DNA of 64,000 nt, taken from Caulobacterales bacterium. Lineage in GTDB: Bacteria; Pseudomonadota; Alphaproteobacteria; Caulobacterales; Caulobacteraceae. Made by a program: the position numbers and the translations under genes. Below are positions 42,927 to 50,471 of this stretch, piece by piece; position 1 is the stretch's first letter; each line of letters starts with the position of its first letter. Location: contig JAEKKJ010000008.1 of assembly GCA_019510435.1 (NCBI GenBank), positions 62,001 to 126,000 on the forward strand. The letters run 5' to 3'. Below the pieces are notes generated by a model. It was not told the origin of the DNA. It made no database searches and saw only the letters and a program-made list of their open reading frames with translations.

Positions 42927-44408
42927 TCAGCATCCCAGTCTGGCGCGCACTTCGGCGATGCGGGTGCGCGAAACCGGCGTCCACAGGCTCTCGCCGACCC
43001 GCAGGCGATAGCGCCCACCGCCCTCGCTCCGCAACTCCTCCACGTAGGCCAGATTGACGATGTGGGACCGATGAACGCGTACGAAGCTTGGGGGAAGATT
43101 CTCCGCCAGGGCGCCCAGGGATCGCAGCTCCAGTAGGCGCCGGCCATTGGCCAGGTCGATCTCCACATAGTCGCCCGCGGCATGGATCGCGCGGATCATG
43201 GCGAGGTCCAGGAACCGACGAGAGCCGGCGGCTCCGACGACCATCGGGCCGGGACAGACTGGCGTCTCGGGGCTTACGGGATGGTCCCCGCGGGTCAGCG
43301 GCCGTGGTCGCCAGAGCAGCTGCACGATGAGGGGTATGGCGGCGGCATAGAGACCCTGGTCCATGTAGTCCGGTGACGGCAGGCGCGACGCCCCGGCCAT
43401 CAGCAACAGAGCTGCCGCCAGTTGGCCAAGACCGCTGTCCCTCCGGACGACCGCGGCCGCGGCGGCGACCAAGCCTCCAGTCAGGGCGCCGACCACAATG
43501 AGCTGGGGCGCCTGCAAAGGCGCGGCGAAGGCGAGAGCGATGAGGAGCGCTGTGGCTCGCGAGTCCCACGGCGCGGGCCCTCGCCAGCGGCTGCGCTCCA
43601 TCGCGAGGCGCACACAGCCGACGGCAATCGGAACGGCCGCTAGCTTCAATCCCCACATCCGCAGGGCGTGCCACGGATAGGCATAGTCGACGATCGAGCG
43701 CGAGAGCTCGGTGAGGGCGCAGATCAGAAGGCCCGCGACGACCGCGGTCGCCGGCCAGCTCACGCTTCCTCTGGCGGTCACTGAGATCACGGCAAGCAAC
43801 AGCAAGCCCGACATCAGAAACGGTGCGGCGTAATAGCCGATCGGTCGGCGTGCATCCGCTGAAAAGGGCGCCACGCGCAGGCCGAAGATCGCCCCCTCGC
43901 CATGGATTATGCTGTGAGGGGCGGCAAACCGTTCGGCGGAAAGCTGCAGCGTCAGCAAGTTGCGAGGCTGCGGCCTTGGCTCGGTTGGGAGGGGCAATAC
44001 CGCGTCGACGGGTCCGGGAACTTCCGTCCGCGCCGACGCCCCAGGCTGTCCCTTGTGTCCGACTGGAATCCCGTTCCATGCGGCGTCGGCCGAGAAGGTT
44101 CCGGAAAGATAAAGTCCCAGGGGCGGGCCGGACATGCGGGTGACGGACGGCATGTCAACCTGCGCGCGGAGGATCGAGACCTGACCCTTCGGAAGCTTCA
44201 GCGCGTGAAGATCCACCGGCCGCCACCGGCCCTGGGGAGTCAGGATCTCCGCCGATACAATTCGACCGGCTTCCGATCCGGCGGGACCCCGGAACGCCGC
44301 GGGAAGGACCAGCACGACCAGGGTCGAAAGCAAGGCCGCCAGCCACAGCATCGCGTCGCGATGGAGGCGGAGATCCCGCAGGTGCAGCCTGTCCGCCACG
44401 TCGTGCAT
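42927..44408 (-). CDS. Membrane-bound LytTR transcriptional regulator
   Basis: 493 residues. One membrane helix near residues 20-38, a periplasmic beta-rich part (about 40-190, with LYLSGTFSADAAWNGIPVGH), then about six or seven helices (about 195-370) and a C-terminal LytTR DNA-binding domain (about 395-493: IRAIHAAGDYVEIDLANGRR then FVRVHRSHIVNLAYVEEL). The sensor part resembles the 7TMR-DISM plan. It would sense an extracytoplasmic ligand and bind DNA from the membrane, without a histidine kinase. It converges on the DUF1080 gene with a 7-bp gap and is divergent from the serine hydrolase, which may be its target. An internal ATG at 44351 is an alternative start. Confidence 0.82.
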   Translation of the reverse strand: MHDVADRLHLRDLRLHRDAMLWLAALLSTLVVLVLPAAFRGPAGSEAGRIVSAEILTPQGRWRPVDLHALKLPKGQVSILRAQVDMPSVTRMSGPPLGLYLSGTFSADAAWNGIPVGHKGQPGASARTEVPGPVDAVLPLPTEPRPQPRNLLTLQLSAERFAAPHSIIHGEGAIFGLRVAPFSADARRPIGYYAAPFLMSGLLLLAVISVTARGSVSWPATAVVAGLLICALTELSRSIVDYAYPWHALRMWGLKLAAVPIAVGCVRLAMERSRWRGPAPWDSRATALLIALAFAAPLQAPQLIVVGALTGGLVAAAAAVVRRDSGLGQLAAALLLMAGASRLPSPDYMDQGLYAAAIPLIVQLLWRPRPLTRGDHPVSPETPVCPGPMVVGAAGSRRFLDLAMIRAIHAAGDYVEIDLANGRRLLELRSLGALAENLPPSFVRVHRSHIVNLAYVEELRSEGGGRYRLRVGESLWTPVSRTRIAEVRARLGC

Positions 44409-44494
44409 TTCAGCGATTGAAACGGTTCGCCGTCCGGGTCTGGTCTAGGCGAAGGTCGCTCGCCAGTGAGTAGGACGTCGAGGTCGATTTCGGG

Positions 44495-45628
44495 ATGCGC
44501 GTGCTGGTCTTCATCTTCATGGCGATGGCCCTATCGGCGCCCGGCATGGCCGCAGCCGGGACGCCGCTGGAGCGTAAGGTCGATGCGTACCTCGCGCCAT
44601 GGCTGGCCGAGCGGAAATTCTCTGGCGAGGTGCTGATCGCTCGTGGCGATCGCGTGCTACTTGAAAAGGCCTATGGGCTGGGGTCGGTCGAGCTTCGCGT
44701 CCCCAACACGCCGCAGAGCAAGTTCCAGATCGCCTCGGTGTCCAAGCCTCTGACCGCCGCGGTCATTCTGAAGCTGGTCGAGCGCGGTCAGGTCGATATC
44801 GGCGCACCGGTCTCCGCCTATGTTCCTGAATACCCTGCGGGCCGGGACATCACGATCGAGCAGCTTCTCACCCACACCTCGGGCGTGCCCGACATCAACG
44901 GGCTACCGGTGTACGAGGACCTGAGCCTGAGACGACGGACACCGGCCGACGTGGTGGCCGCATTCAAGGACGCGCCGCTGCAGTTCCGTCCTGGGTCCGC
45001 CTACGCCTACTCCAACTCGAACTACGCGCTGCTGGCGCTGGTCATCGAGCGCGTGACGGGACAGCCCTATGGCGAGGTGATGCAGCGGGAGCTCTTCGCT
45101 CCGCTGGGCATGGTGGACACGGGACACCGCGGCGAGGCCAGCGCGATCATTCCGAACATGGCGCAGGGCTATGTGCGAAGCTCTGCCGGCGCGCTTGCCC
45201 GTGCCCCTTGGTTTGACTGGTCGGTGAAGACAGGCAACGGGTCGCTCTATTCCACCGGTCGCGACCTGCATCGGTTCATCCGCGGCTATTTCGGCGGGCG
45301 CGTCATCGGGGCCCGGTTGCTGGCCCTCGCCACGACCCCACGGCCGGTCCCGCCGCGTGCCGCGGGCTTCGACTGGCTCTCGCGCGACATCGGCTATGGC
45401 TGGATGCTCGATCGCAATCTCGGCCGGCGGCGGGTGTTCCACATCGGCCGCAGTCCAGGCTATTCGGCCGCGCTGGCCTACTATCCCGACGACGAACTGA
45501 CCGTCGTGGTGCTGTCCAACATCTATGTCGACGTCACCTTGCCGGCGTCGGAAGCGCTCGCGGCGATGGTGCTGGCGCCGAAGGCGCCCCCAGCGCCTAC
45601 TTCAGCACCCGGATCTTCAGGCTCCTGA
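44495..45628 (+). CDS. Serine hydrolase, class C beta-lactamase/D-alanyl carboxypeptidase family
   Basis: 377 residues with signal peptide VLVFIFMAMALSAPGMAAAG. The SxxK motif is SVSK in FQIASVSKPLTAAVIL, the YxN motif is YSN in YAYSNSNYALL, and a late HIGRSPGYSAALAY takes the place of the KTG box (here lacking Lys). These proteins act as esterases, peptidases or transpeptidase-like enzymes in the periplasm. The gene is divergent from the LytTR regulator (86 bp apart) and its last 32 bases overlap the end of the convergent DUF1080 gene. Base composition is a little less GC-rich than its neighbours, hinting at separate acquisition together with the LytTR gene. Confidence 0.87.
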   Translation: MRVLVFIFMAMALSAPGMAAAGTPLERKVDAYLAPWLAERKFSGEVLIARGDRVLLEKAYGLGSVELRVPNTPQSKFQIASVSKPLTAAVILKLVERGQVDIGAPVSAYVPEYPAGRDITIEQLLTHTSGVPDINGLPVYEDLSLRRRTPADVVAAFKDAPLQFRPGSAYAYSNSNYALLALVIERVTGQPYGEVMQRELFAPLGMVDTGHRGEASAIIPNMAQGYVRSSAGALARAPWFDWSVKTGNGSLYSTGRDLHRFIRGYFGGRVIGARLLALATTPRPVPPRAAGFDWLSRDIGYGWMLDRNLGRRRVFHIGRSPGYSAALAYYPDDELTVVVLSNIYVDVTLPASEALAAMVLAPKAPPAPTSAPGSSGS

Positions 45629-46283
45629 ACCAGACCGCGTCGCCGTGGTTTTGCAGGGCGATGTGGCCCGTCGGGCTGCTGGCGTATTGCGGCCACTGCT
45701 TGAACTTGCTGGCCGCGACCTTGGCCTTGAAGTCGGCCGAGCCCAGGTCGTACTCGGCCACCTTCATGCCGTTCAGCCAGTGCTGGACGTGGCCGTGGTC
45801 GACGACGAGCTTGCCCTGGTTCCACTCGCCCACCGGCTTGGTCATGTCCATCGATGGCGGATAGAGCGCGAAGAGCGCGCCGGCCTGCTCCGGCGGCGGC
45901 TCGCCGCGGCTGTTGTCGAGGATCTGGTACTCGGGCCCGCTCTCGTAGGTCTCGTCGCCCTGTTCGATGACGTGGAACATGACGCCGGAATTGCCCTTGG
46001 GGCTGATCTTCCACTGGAAGCTCAGCTCGAAGCTGGCGAACTCGGCCTTGGTGATCAGGTCCTTGGAGGTCTTGGGGTCGGGGCTGAGGACGCCGTCCTT
46101 GACCGTCCAGCCCTTGTCGGGCGCGGCGGCCTTGAAGCCGCGCCAGCCGGCGGTGGACTTGCCGTCGAACAGCAGCCTCCAGCCGGCGGACGTCTCGGCC
46201 GGGGTCAGGGTGTTGGGCGCCTCGGCGGCGATCGCCGAAGACGCGGCCAGGCAGAGGCCGAGGGCCAGGACGAGCGCTTTCAT
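45597..46283 (-). CDS. 3-keto-disaccharide hydrolase (DUF1080), copy 2
   Basis: 228 residues, signal peptide ALVLALGLCLAASSAIAA. DUF1080 core: GWRLLFDGKSTAGWRGFK, WTVKDGVLS, FELSFQWKISPKGNSGVMFH, EYQILDN and GHIALQNHGDAVWFRSLKIR. This is the standard short form, closer to the Bacteroidetes/Planctomycetes type than copy 1. It is last gene of the GMC/small-subunit/DUF1080 operon on the minus strand and would act in the periplasm. The ATG at 46283 follows the small-subunit stop by 11 bp. Confidence 0.91.
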   Translation of the reverse strand: MKALVLALGLCLAASSAIAAEAPNTLTPAETSAGWRLLFDGKSTAGWRGFKAAAPDKGWTVKDGVLSPDPKTSKDLITKAEFASFELSFQWKISPKGNSGVMFHVIEQGDETYESGPEYQILDNSRGEPPPEQAGALFALYPPSMDMTKPVGEWNQGKLVVDHGHVQHWLNGMKVAEYDLGSADFKAKVAASKFKQWPQYASSPTGHIALQNHGDAVWFRSLKIRVLK

Positions 46284-46294
46284 GGGCGGGATCC

Positions 46295-46930
46295 TCAGAG
46301 TCCGAGTTGCTTCAGGCGCGCGCCCAGTTCCGCCATCACCTGCGGCGAGGGGCCGGGGTCGGCGGTGCGCGGCACGTTGCCGATGTAGCCGATGTCCTTG
46401 AACCCGGCCTCGGTGGTGTAATAGGCGCCGATGGTCAGGGCCCGGAACCGCTTGAAGAAGTCCAGGGTCCGCGCATCGGCCGAGGTGGGCAGGGCCGCCA
46501 GCGCCGCCTTGCGCCGCCCGGCGTCGCCGCCCAGCAGGTCGCCCTTCAGGGCCTTCAGCCCGTCGCGGATCACCGGCCGGTCCTTGACCTGGTCGGGGTA
46601 GGGCGCGCTGACCCACTCGTCGATGAAGTCGGGAATGCCGAGGGCGCTGGCCGCCGGCGCTGTCGCGGTGGCGGGCAGGATGTAGTCGGCCAGGATCGCG
46701 GCGGTCTGCAGCTCGTCCTTGGACAGGATCCGCGGCCAGGGCGCCTTCAGCGGCTGCGCGAGGTTGGGGTCGGTGCCATAGCCCTTGGCCTCGGCGTGGC
46801 CGGCGGTCTTGGGCCCATAGACCACGACCCCGGCGCCGACGGCGGTCGCCGCGCCCACCACGCCGATCCAGGTCAGGGCCGTGCGGCGGTCGATCTTCGA
46901 GACATAGGGTTTGGGGGTGTCGTCGCTCAT
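46295..46930 (-). CDS. Gluconate 2-dehydrogenase subunit 3 family protein, copy 2
   Basis: 211 residues. Tat-like N-terminus SKIDRRTALTWIGVVGAATA, then SKDELQTAAILADYILPATA, LGIPDFIDEWVSAPYP and FFKRFRALTIGAYYTTEAGF, as in LacA-type small subunits. It shares TGATG with the end of the GMC gene, so the pair is translationally coupled. Role as for copy 1: escort the flavoprotein through Tat and help electron transfer. Confidence 0.9.
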   Translation of the reverse strand: MSDDTPKPYVSKIDRRTALTWIGVVGAATAVGAGVVVYGPKTAGHAEAKGYGTDPNLAQPLKAPWPRILSKDELQTAAILADYILPATATAPAASALGIPDFIDEWVSAPYPDQVKDRPVIRDGLKALKGDLLGGDAGRRKAALAALPTSADARTLDFFKRFRALTIGAYYTTEAGFKDIGYIGNVPRTADPGPSPQVMAELGARLKQLGL

Positions 46931-48627
46931 CAGAGGGCCCCCTGCTTGGCCAGGGTCGCCAGGTGGTCGCTGGAGCGCCAGGCCAGGGCGAGGATGGAGA
47001 GGGTCGGGTTCTTGTCCGGACTGGAGACCAGCACTGCGCCGTCGGTGACGAAGAGGTTCGGGACCGCCCAGGTCTGGCCGTACTGGTTCACCACGGAGTC
47101 CGCCTCCGAGGCGCCCATGCGCACGGTGCCCACCTCGTGGATCATCTCCCCGCCCTTGGAGATGGCCTTGCGCCCGTCGGTCTCCACCTTGCCCATGGGC
47201 TTGCCGCCGAGGCGCTCGATCACCTCGGTGAAGGTCTTGACCATGTGGGCGGCCTGGCCGGTCTCGTAGTCGCCCCACTTCCAGTGGAAGCGCAGCACCG
47301 GGATGCCCCACTTGTCCTTCACGGTCGGATCCAGCTCGCAGTAGCAGTCGTCGTTGGGGATCATCTCGCCGCGGCCGTCGAAGCCGATGACGCTGCCGAA
47401 CCGCTGGCGCAGCTTGCCGCGCAGGTCGTCGCCGACGCTGAGCTCGTCGTCCGGCAAGAGGCCGGCCATCCCCATGGACGGCATCCGCCGCCCGCCATTG
47501 ATCTCGATGTGGTAGCCGCGGGGGAAGCCCAGCTCCTTGTGCTTGTCGTAGCCCCACCACGGCACATAGGTGTGCTGGGTGCCCTGGCCGTCGTCGTTGG
47601 TGGGCGGCAGGCCCTCCAGCGCCGGGAACTGGCCGTTCACCGTCAGACCGACGCTGTCCATCAGGTAGCGGCCGACCATGCCGTGGGTGTTGCAGAGGCC
47701 GTTGGGGAAGCTGGCGCTCTTGGAGTTCAGCAGGATCCGCGCCGTCTCGCCCGAACCCGCCGCCAGCACCACGGCGCGCGCCGTGACGGAATGGTGCTCG
47801 CCGGTGACGCGGTCGACGTAGGAGACGCCCTTGGCCTTGCCGGCCTTGTCCAGGTCGACCTGGTAGACCAGGGCGTTGGGGACGATGGTCAGGTTGCCCG
47901 TGGCCTTGGCCGGCGGGATCAGCACGGTGGTCGACTGGAAGTTCGCGCCGATCTGGCAGCCGCGGCCGCAGGGCGTGGCGAAGAGGCAGGTGTTGCGGCC
48001 CTCCATCTTGCCCGAGACCACGGCGGCGTGCATCGGCACGACCGGTATGCCCATGGCCTTGAAGGCCCGCTCGTAGAACACCTCGAAGGCGCGCGGGGGC
48101 GCGGTCTCCATCAGGCAGCCGGGCGGGGAGTCGGGGGTGTTGGTCAGGCCGCGGGCCGGCGCGGCGCCGCTGACCCCGATCAGCTTCTCGGTCTTGTCGT
48201 ACCAGGGCGCGAGGTCGTCGTAGGTGATGGGCCAGTCGTAGCCCAGGCCGTCGCGGCTGCGCGGCTTGAAGTCCAGCGGGCCGAAGCGCAGGGCGATGCG
48301 GCCCCAGTGGTTGGTGCGCCCGCCCAGCATGCGCGGCCGCCACCAGGTGAAGGGCTCGGAGCCCTCGGCCACCGTGTAGGGCTCGTTCGGCACCTGCCAG
48401 CCGCCGTCGACGGTGGCGTCGTAGAAGCCGAAGGGCTTGTCCGGCGTCGAGCTGGCGCGCAGCGGCGCCTGAGCCGGGATGTTGAACATCGGCGTCTCGG
48501 TGGCGGGGTCGTAGTTGCGCCCGGCCTCCAGCATCAGCACCTTCAGGCCCGACTTGGTCAGGTGGTAGGCGCTCATCCCGCCGCCGGCCCCGGAGCCGAC
48601 CACGATCACGTCATAGGGCTCTGGCAC
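46930..48627 (-). CDS. GMC oxidoreductase, catalytic subunit, copy 2
   Basis: 565 residues. FAD motif VPEPYDVIVVGSGAGGGMSA at the N-terminus, ARPRMLGGRTNHWGR-like WRPRMLGGRTNHWGRIALRF, Cys-rich NTCLFATPCGRGCQIGANF, and active-site HEVGTVRMG with KNPTLSILALAWRSS. It is a second LacB-type glycoside 3-dehydrogenase, only distantly similar to the one at 39825. GTG 48627 was chosen: GGGGGA lies upstream, the Rossmann strand starts at once, and the LacI operator at 48645 then falls outside the gene; an ATG at 48675 would place the operator inside it. Confidence 0.9.
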   Translation of the reverse strand: MPEPYDVIVVGSGAGGGMSAYHLTKSGLKVLMLEAGRNYDPATETPMFNIPAQAPLRASSTPDKPFGFYDATVDGGWQVPNEPYTVAEGSEPFTWWRPRMLGGRTNHWGRIALRFGPLDFKPRSRDGLGYDWPITYDDLAPWYDKTEKLIGVSGAAPARGLTNTPDSPPGCLMETAPPRAFEVFYERAFKAMGIPVVPMHAAVVSGKMEGRNTCLFATPCGRGCQIGANFQSTTVLIPPAKATGNLTIVPNALVYQVDLDKAGKAKGVSYVDRVTGEHHSVTARAVVLAAGSGETARILLNSKSASFPNGLCNTHGMVGRYLMDSVGLTVNGQFPALEGLPPTNDDGQGTQHTYVPWWGYDKHKELGFPRGYHIEINGGRRMPSMGMAGLLPDDELSVGDDLRGKLRQRFGSVIGFDGRGEMIPNDDCYCELDPTVKDKWGIPVLRFHWKWGDYETGQAAHMVKTFTEVIERLGGKPMGKVETDGRKAISKGGEMIHEVGTVRMGASEADSVVNQYGQTWAVPNLFVTDGAVLVSSPDKNPTLSILALAWRSSDHLATLAKQGAL

Positions 48628-48644
48628 GCCGGCGTTCCCCCGTT

Positions 48645-48658
48645 TGTTATCGATTACA
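48645..48658. promoter_or_regulatory. LacI operator before the second GMC operon
   Basis: TGTTATCGATTACA, an imperfect palindrome (half sites TGTTATC and TGTAATC). It combines the outer halves of the sites at 35354-35376 and lies 17 bp before the GTG start, where a bound repressor would block transcription. Confidence 0.6.
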
Positions 48659-48732
48659 TTGCCGATTCCAACCATCCACGCGCGCGCCGTTTTTGACAAG
48701 CCTGACAAGAGCACCGCCCGTCCAGGTGGTGG

Positions 48733-50469
48733 TCAGGCGTCGGGCGTCGCCAGTTGCAGGGCCGCCGCGACGCCCGCCGCGTCCGGGCCGATGACCAGGT
48801 GCAGGCTGTCCGGGGTGGGCCGCGCCAACGCCCGGACGCCGAGCGCGCGGAGGGCGGGCTCGTCGACCGGCTGCGGGCCGAGGGTCAGCCACAGCCGCGA
48901 GCCGCAGAGGCCGCCGCTCCGCAGGTTCGTCGGCCCGCCGAGCGCCGCCAACCAGGGCCCGACCGGCGGGATGTCGGGCGCAGCGGGGGCCGCGGCCTCT
49001 GTGGCGACCCGCAGGGTGGACGCCGGCGCGCGGGCCGCCTCGCGGATCTCGCTGGCCACGGCGTCGGCGATGGGGCCCAGAACGATCTGCAGGGTGGTCG
49101 GGGACGGCCGCACCAGCCCCTTGGCGCCCAGCGCCCGCAGCCGCGGCTCGTCCACCGCGGCGGTGTCGGCCAGCACCAGGCGCAGACGCGTTGTGCAGGC
49201 GTCCACGGCCACGAGGTTGGCCGCCCCGCCCAGCGCGCGGGCGAAGGCCGCGCCGCGCTCGCCCGCCACCGGCAGTGGTTCGGCGGCGGTGTCGCCCGTC
49301 GCCGCTTCCCGCCCAGGCGTCTTCAGGTCGAACCGCCGGATCGCCCAGCGGAAGGCGCCGTAGTAGATCCCGGCGTAGGCCAGGCCCACGGGGATCAGCA
49401 GCAGCGGCCGCGTGGCCTTGCCGAAGTTCAGCACATAGTCGAACAGGCCGGCCGAAAAGCCGAACCCCAGCTTCACGTCCAGCACCCGCATCACCACGAA
49501 GGCCGCCCCGGTCAGCACCGCGTGCAGCGCGAACAGCAGCGGCGCCAGGAAGATGAAGCTGAACTCGATGGGCTCGGTCACCCCGGTGAGGAACGAGGTC
49601 AGCGCCATGGAGAGCAGCATGCCGCCCACCGCCTTGCGCCGCGCGGGCCGGGCGGTGTGGTACATGGCCAGGCACGCCGCCGGCAGGCCGAACATCATCA
49701 CCGGGAAGAAGCCCGCCATGAACGCGCCGGCCTGCGGATCGCCGGCGAAGAACCGCTTCAGGTCGCCCGTCGCGCCGTGGAAGTCGCCGATGATGAACCA
49801 AGCCACGTTGTTCAGGATGTGGTGCAGGCCGGTGACGATCAGGATGCGGTTGAAGAGGCCGTAGGCGAAGAGGCCCACGTCGCCCGAGGCGACGATGCCG
49901 TGGCTCAGGGCGTCCATCGCCCCGCTGATCGCGCCATAGGCGCCGCCGACGAGCAGGGCGAGGGCGAAACCGGCCAGGCCGGCGACGATGGGCACCAGCC
50001 GTCGTCCGGCGAAGAAGGCCAGGTAGTCCGGCAGCTTCACCCCCGAGAAGCGGTTGTAGAAGTCCCCGCCGATCAGGCCGCTGACGATGCCGATCGGCAC
50101 GCCCAGCTTGCCGATGGCCTTGGTCTTGTACGCCGCCTTGGCCAGGCTGACGGCGTCGCCGGCCATGCCCTTCAGCGCATCCGGCGGCACGTTCATCAGC
50201 ACCTGCGCGGCCTGGGTCGCGATCAGGAAGCTGACGACCCCGGCGAGGCCCGCGGCCCCGTTGTTATCCCGCGCCAGGCCGACGGCCACCCCGGCCGCGA
50301 ACAGCAGTCCGAGGTTGGAGAAGATGGCGTCGCCCGCCGCAGCGAGCACGGGAATGTTCAGCAGGTCCGGCTGGCCGAGGCGCAGCAGCAAGCCGGCGGC
50401 CGGCAGCACCGCGATCGGCAGCATCAGGGCGCGGCCGAGGGACTGGAGGGCCTCGAGGGGCGAGCGCAT
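48733..50469 (-). CDS. nagE: N-acetylglucosamine PTS transporter, EIIC-EIIB with a second EIIB-like domain
   Basis: 578 residues. EIIC of the glucose/GlcNAc superfamily (about 1-370) with ALMLPIAVLPAAGLLLRLGQ, GVPIGIVSGLIGGDFYNRFS, GLHHILNNVAWF and the substrate-site GVTEPIEFSFIFLAP. EIIB follows with phosphorylated Cys425 in VDACTTRLRL. A second EIIB-like domain (about 490-578) keeps Cys522 but in the weaker GGLCGSRLWL. The EIIA part fused in E. coli NagE is here on the neighbouring EI fusion. It imports GlcNAc as GlcNAc-6-phosphate. The ATG comes two bases after the EI-fusion stop. Confidence 0.92.
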   Translation of the reverse strand: MRSPLEALQSLGRALMLPIAVLPAAGLLLRLGQPDLLNIPVLAAAGDAIFSNLGLLFAAGVAVGLARDNNGAAGLAGVVSFLIATQAAQVLMNVPPDALKGMAGDAVSLAKAAYKTKAIGKLGVPIGIVSGLIGGDFYNRFSGVKLPDYLAFFAGRRLVPIVAGLAGFALALLVGGAYGAISGAMDALSHGIVASGDVGLFAYGLFNRILIVTGLHHILNNVAWFIIGDFHGATGDLKRFFAGDPQAGAFMAGFFPVMMFGLPAACLAMYHTARPARRKAVGGMLLSMALTSFLTGVTEPIEFSFIFLAPLLFALHAVLTGAAFVVMRVLDVKLGFGFSAGLFDYVLNFGKATRPLLLIPVGLAYAGIYYGAFRWAIRRFDLKTPGREAATGDTAAEPLPVAGERGAAFARALGGAANLVAVDACTTRLRLVLADTAAVDEPRLRALGAKGLVRPSPTTLQIVLGPIADAVASEIREAARAPASTLRVATEAAAPAAPDIPPVGPWLAALGGPTNLRSGGLCGSRLWLTLGPQPVDEPALRALGVRALARPTPDSLHLVIGPDAAGVAAALQLATPDA

Positions 50470-50471
50470 GG

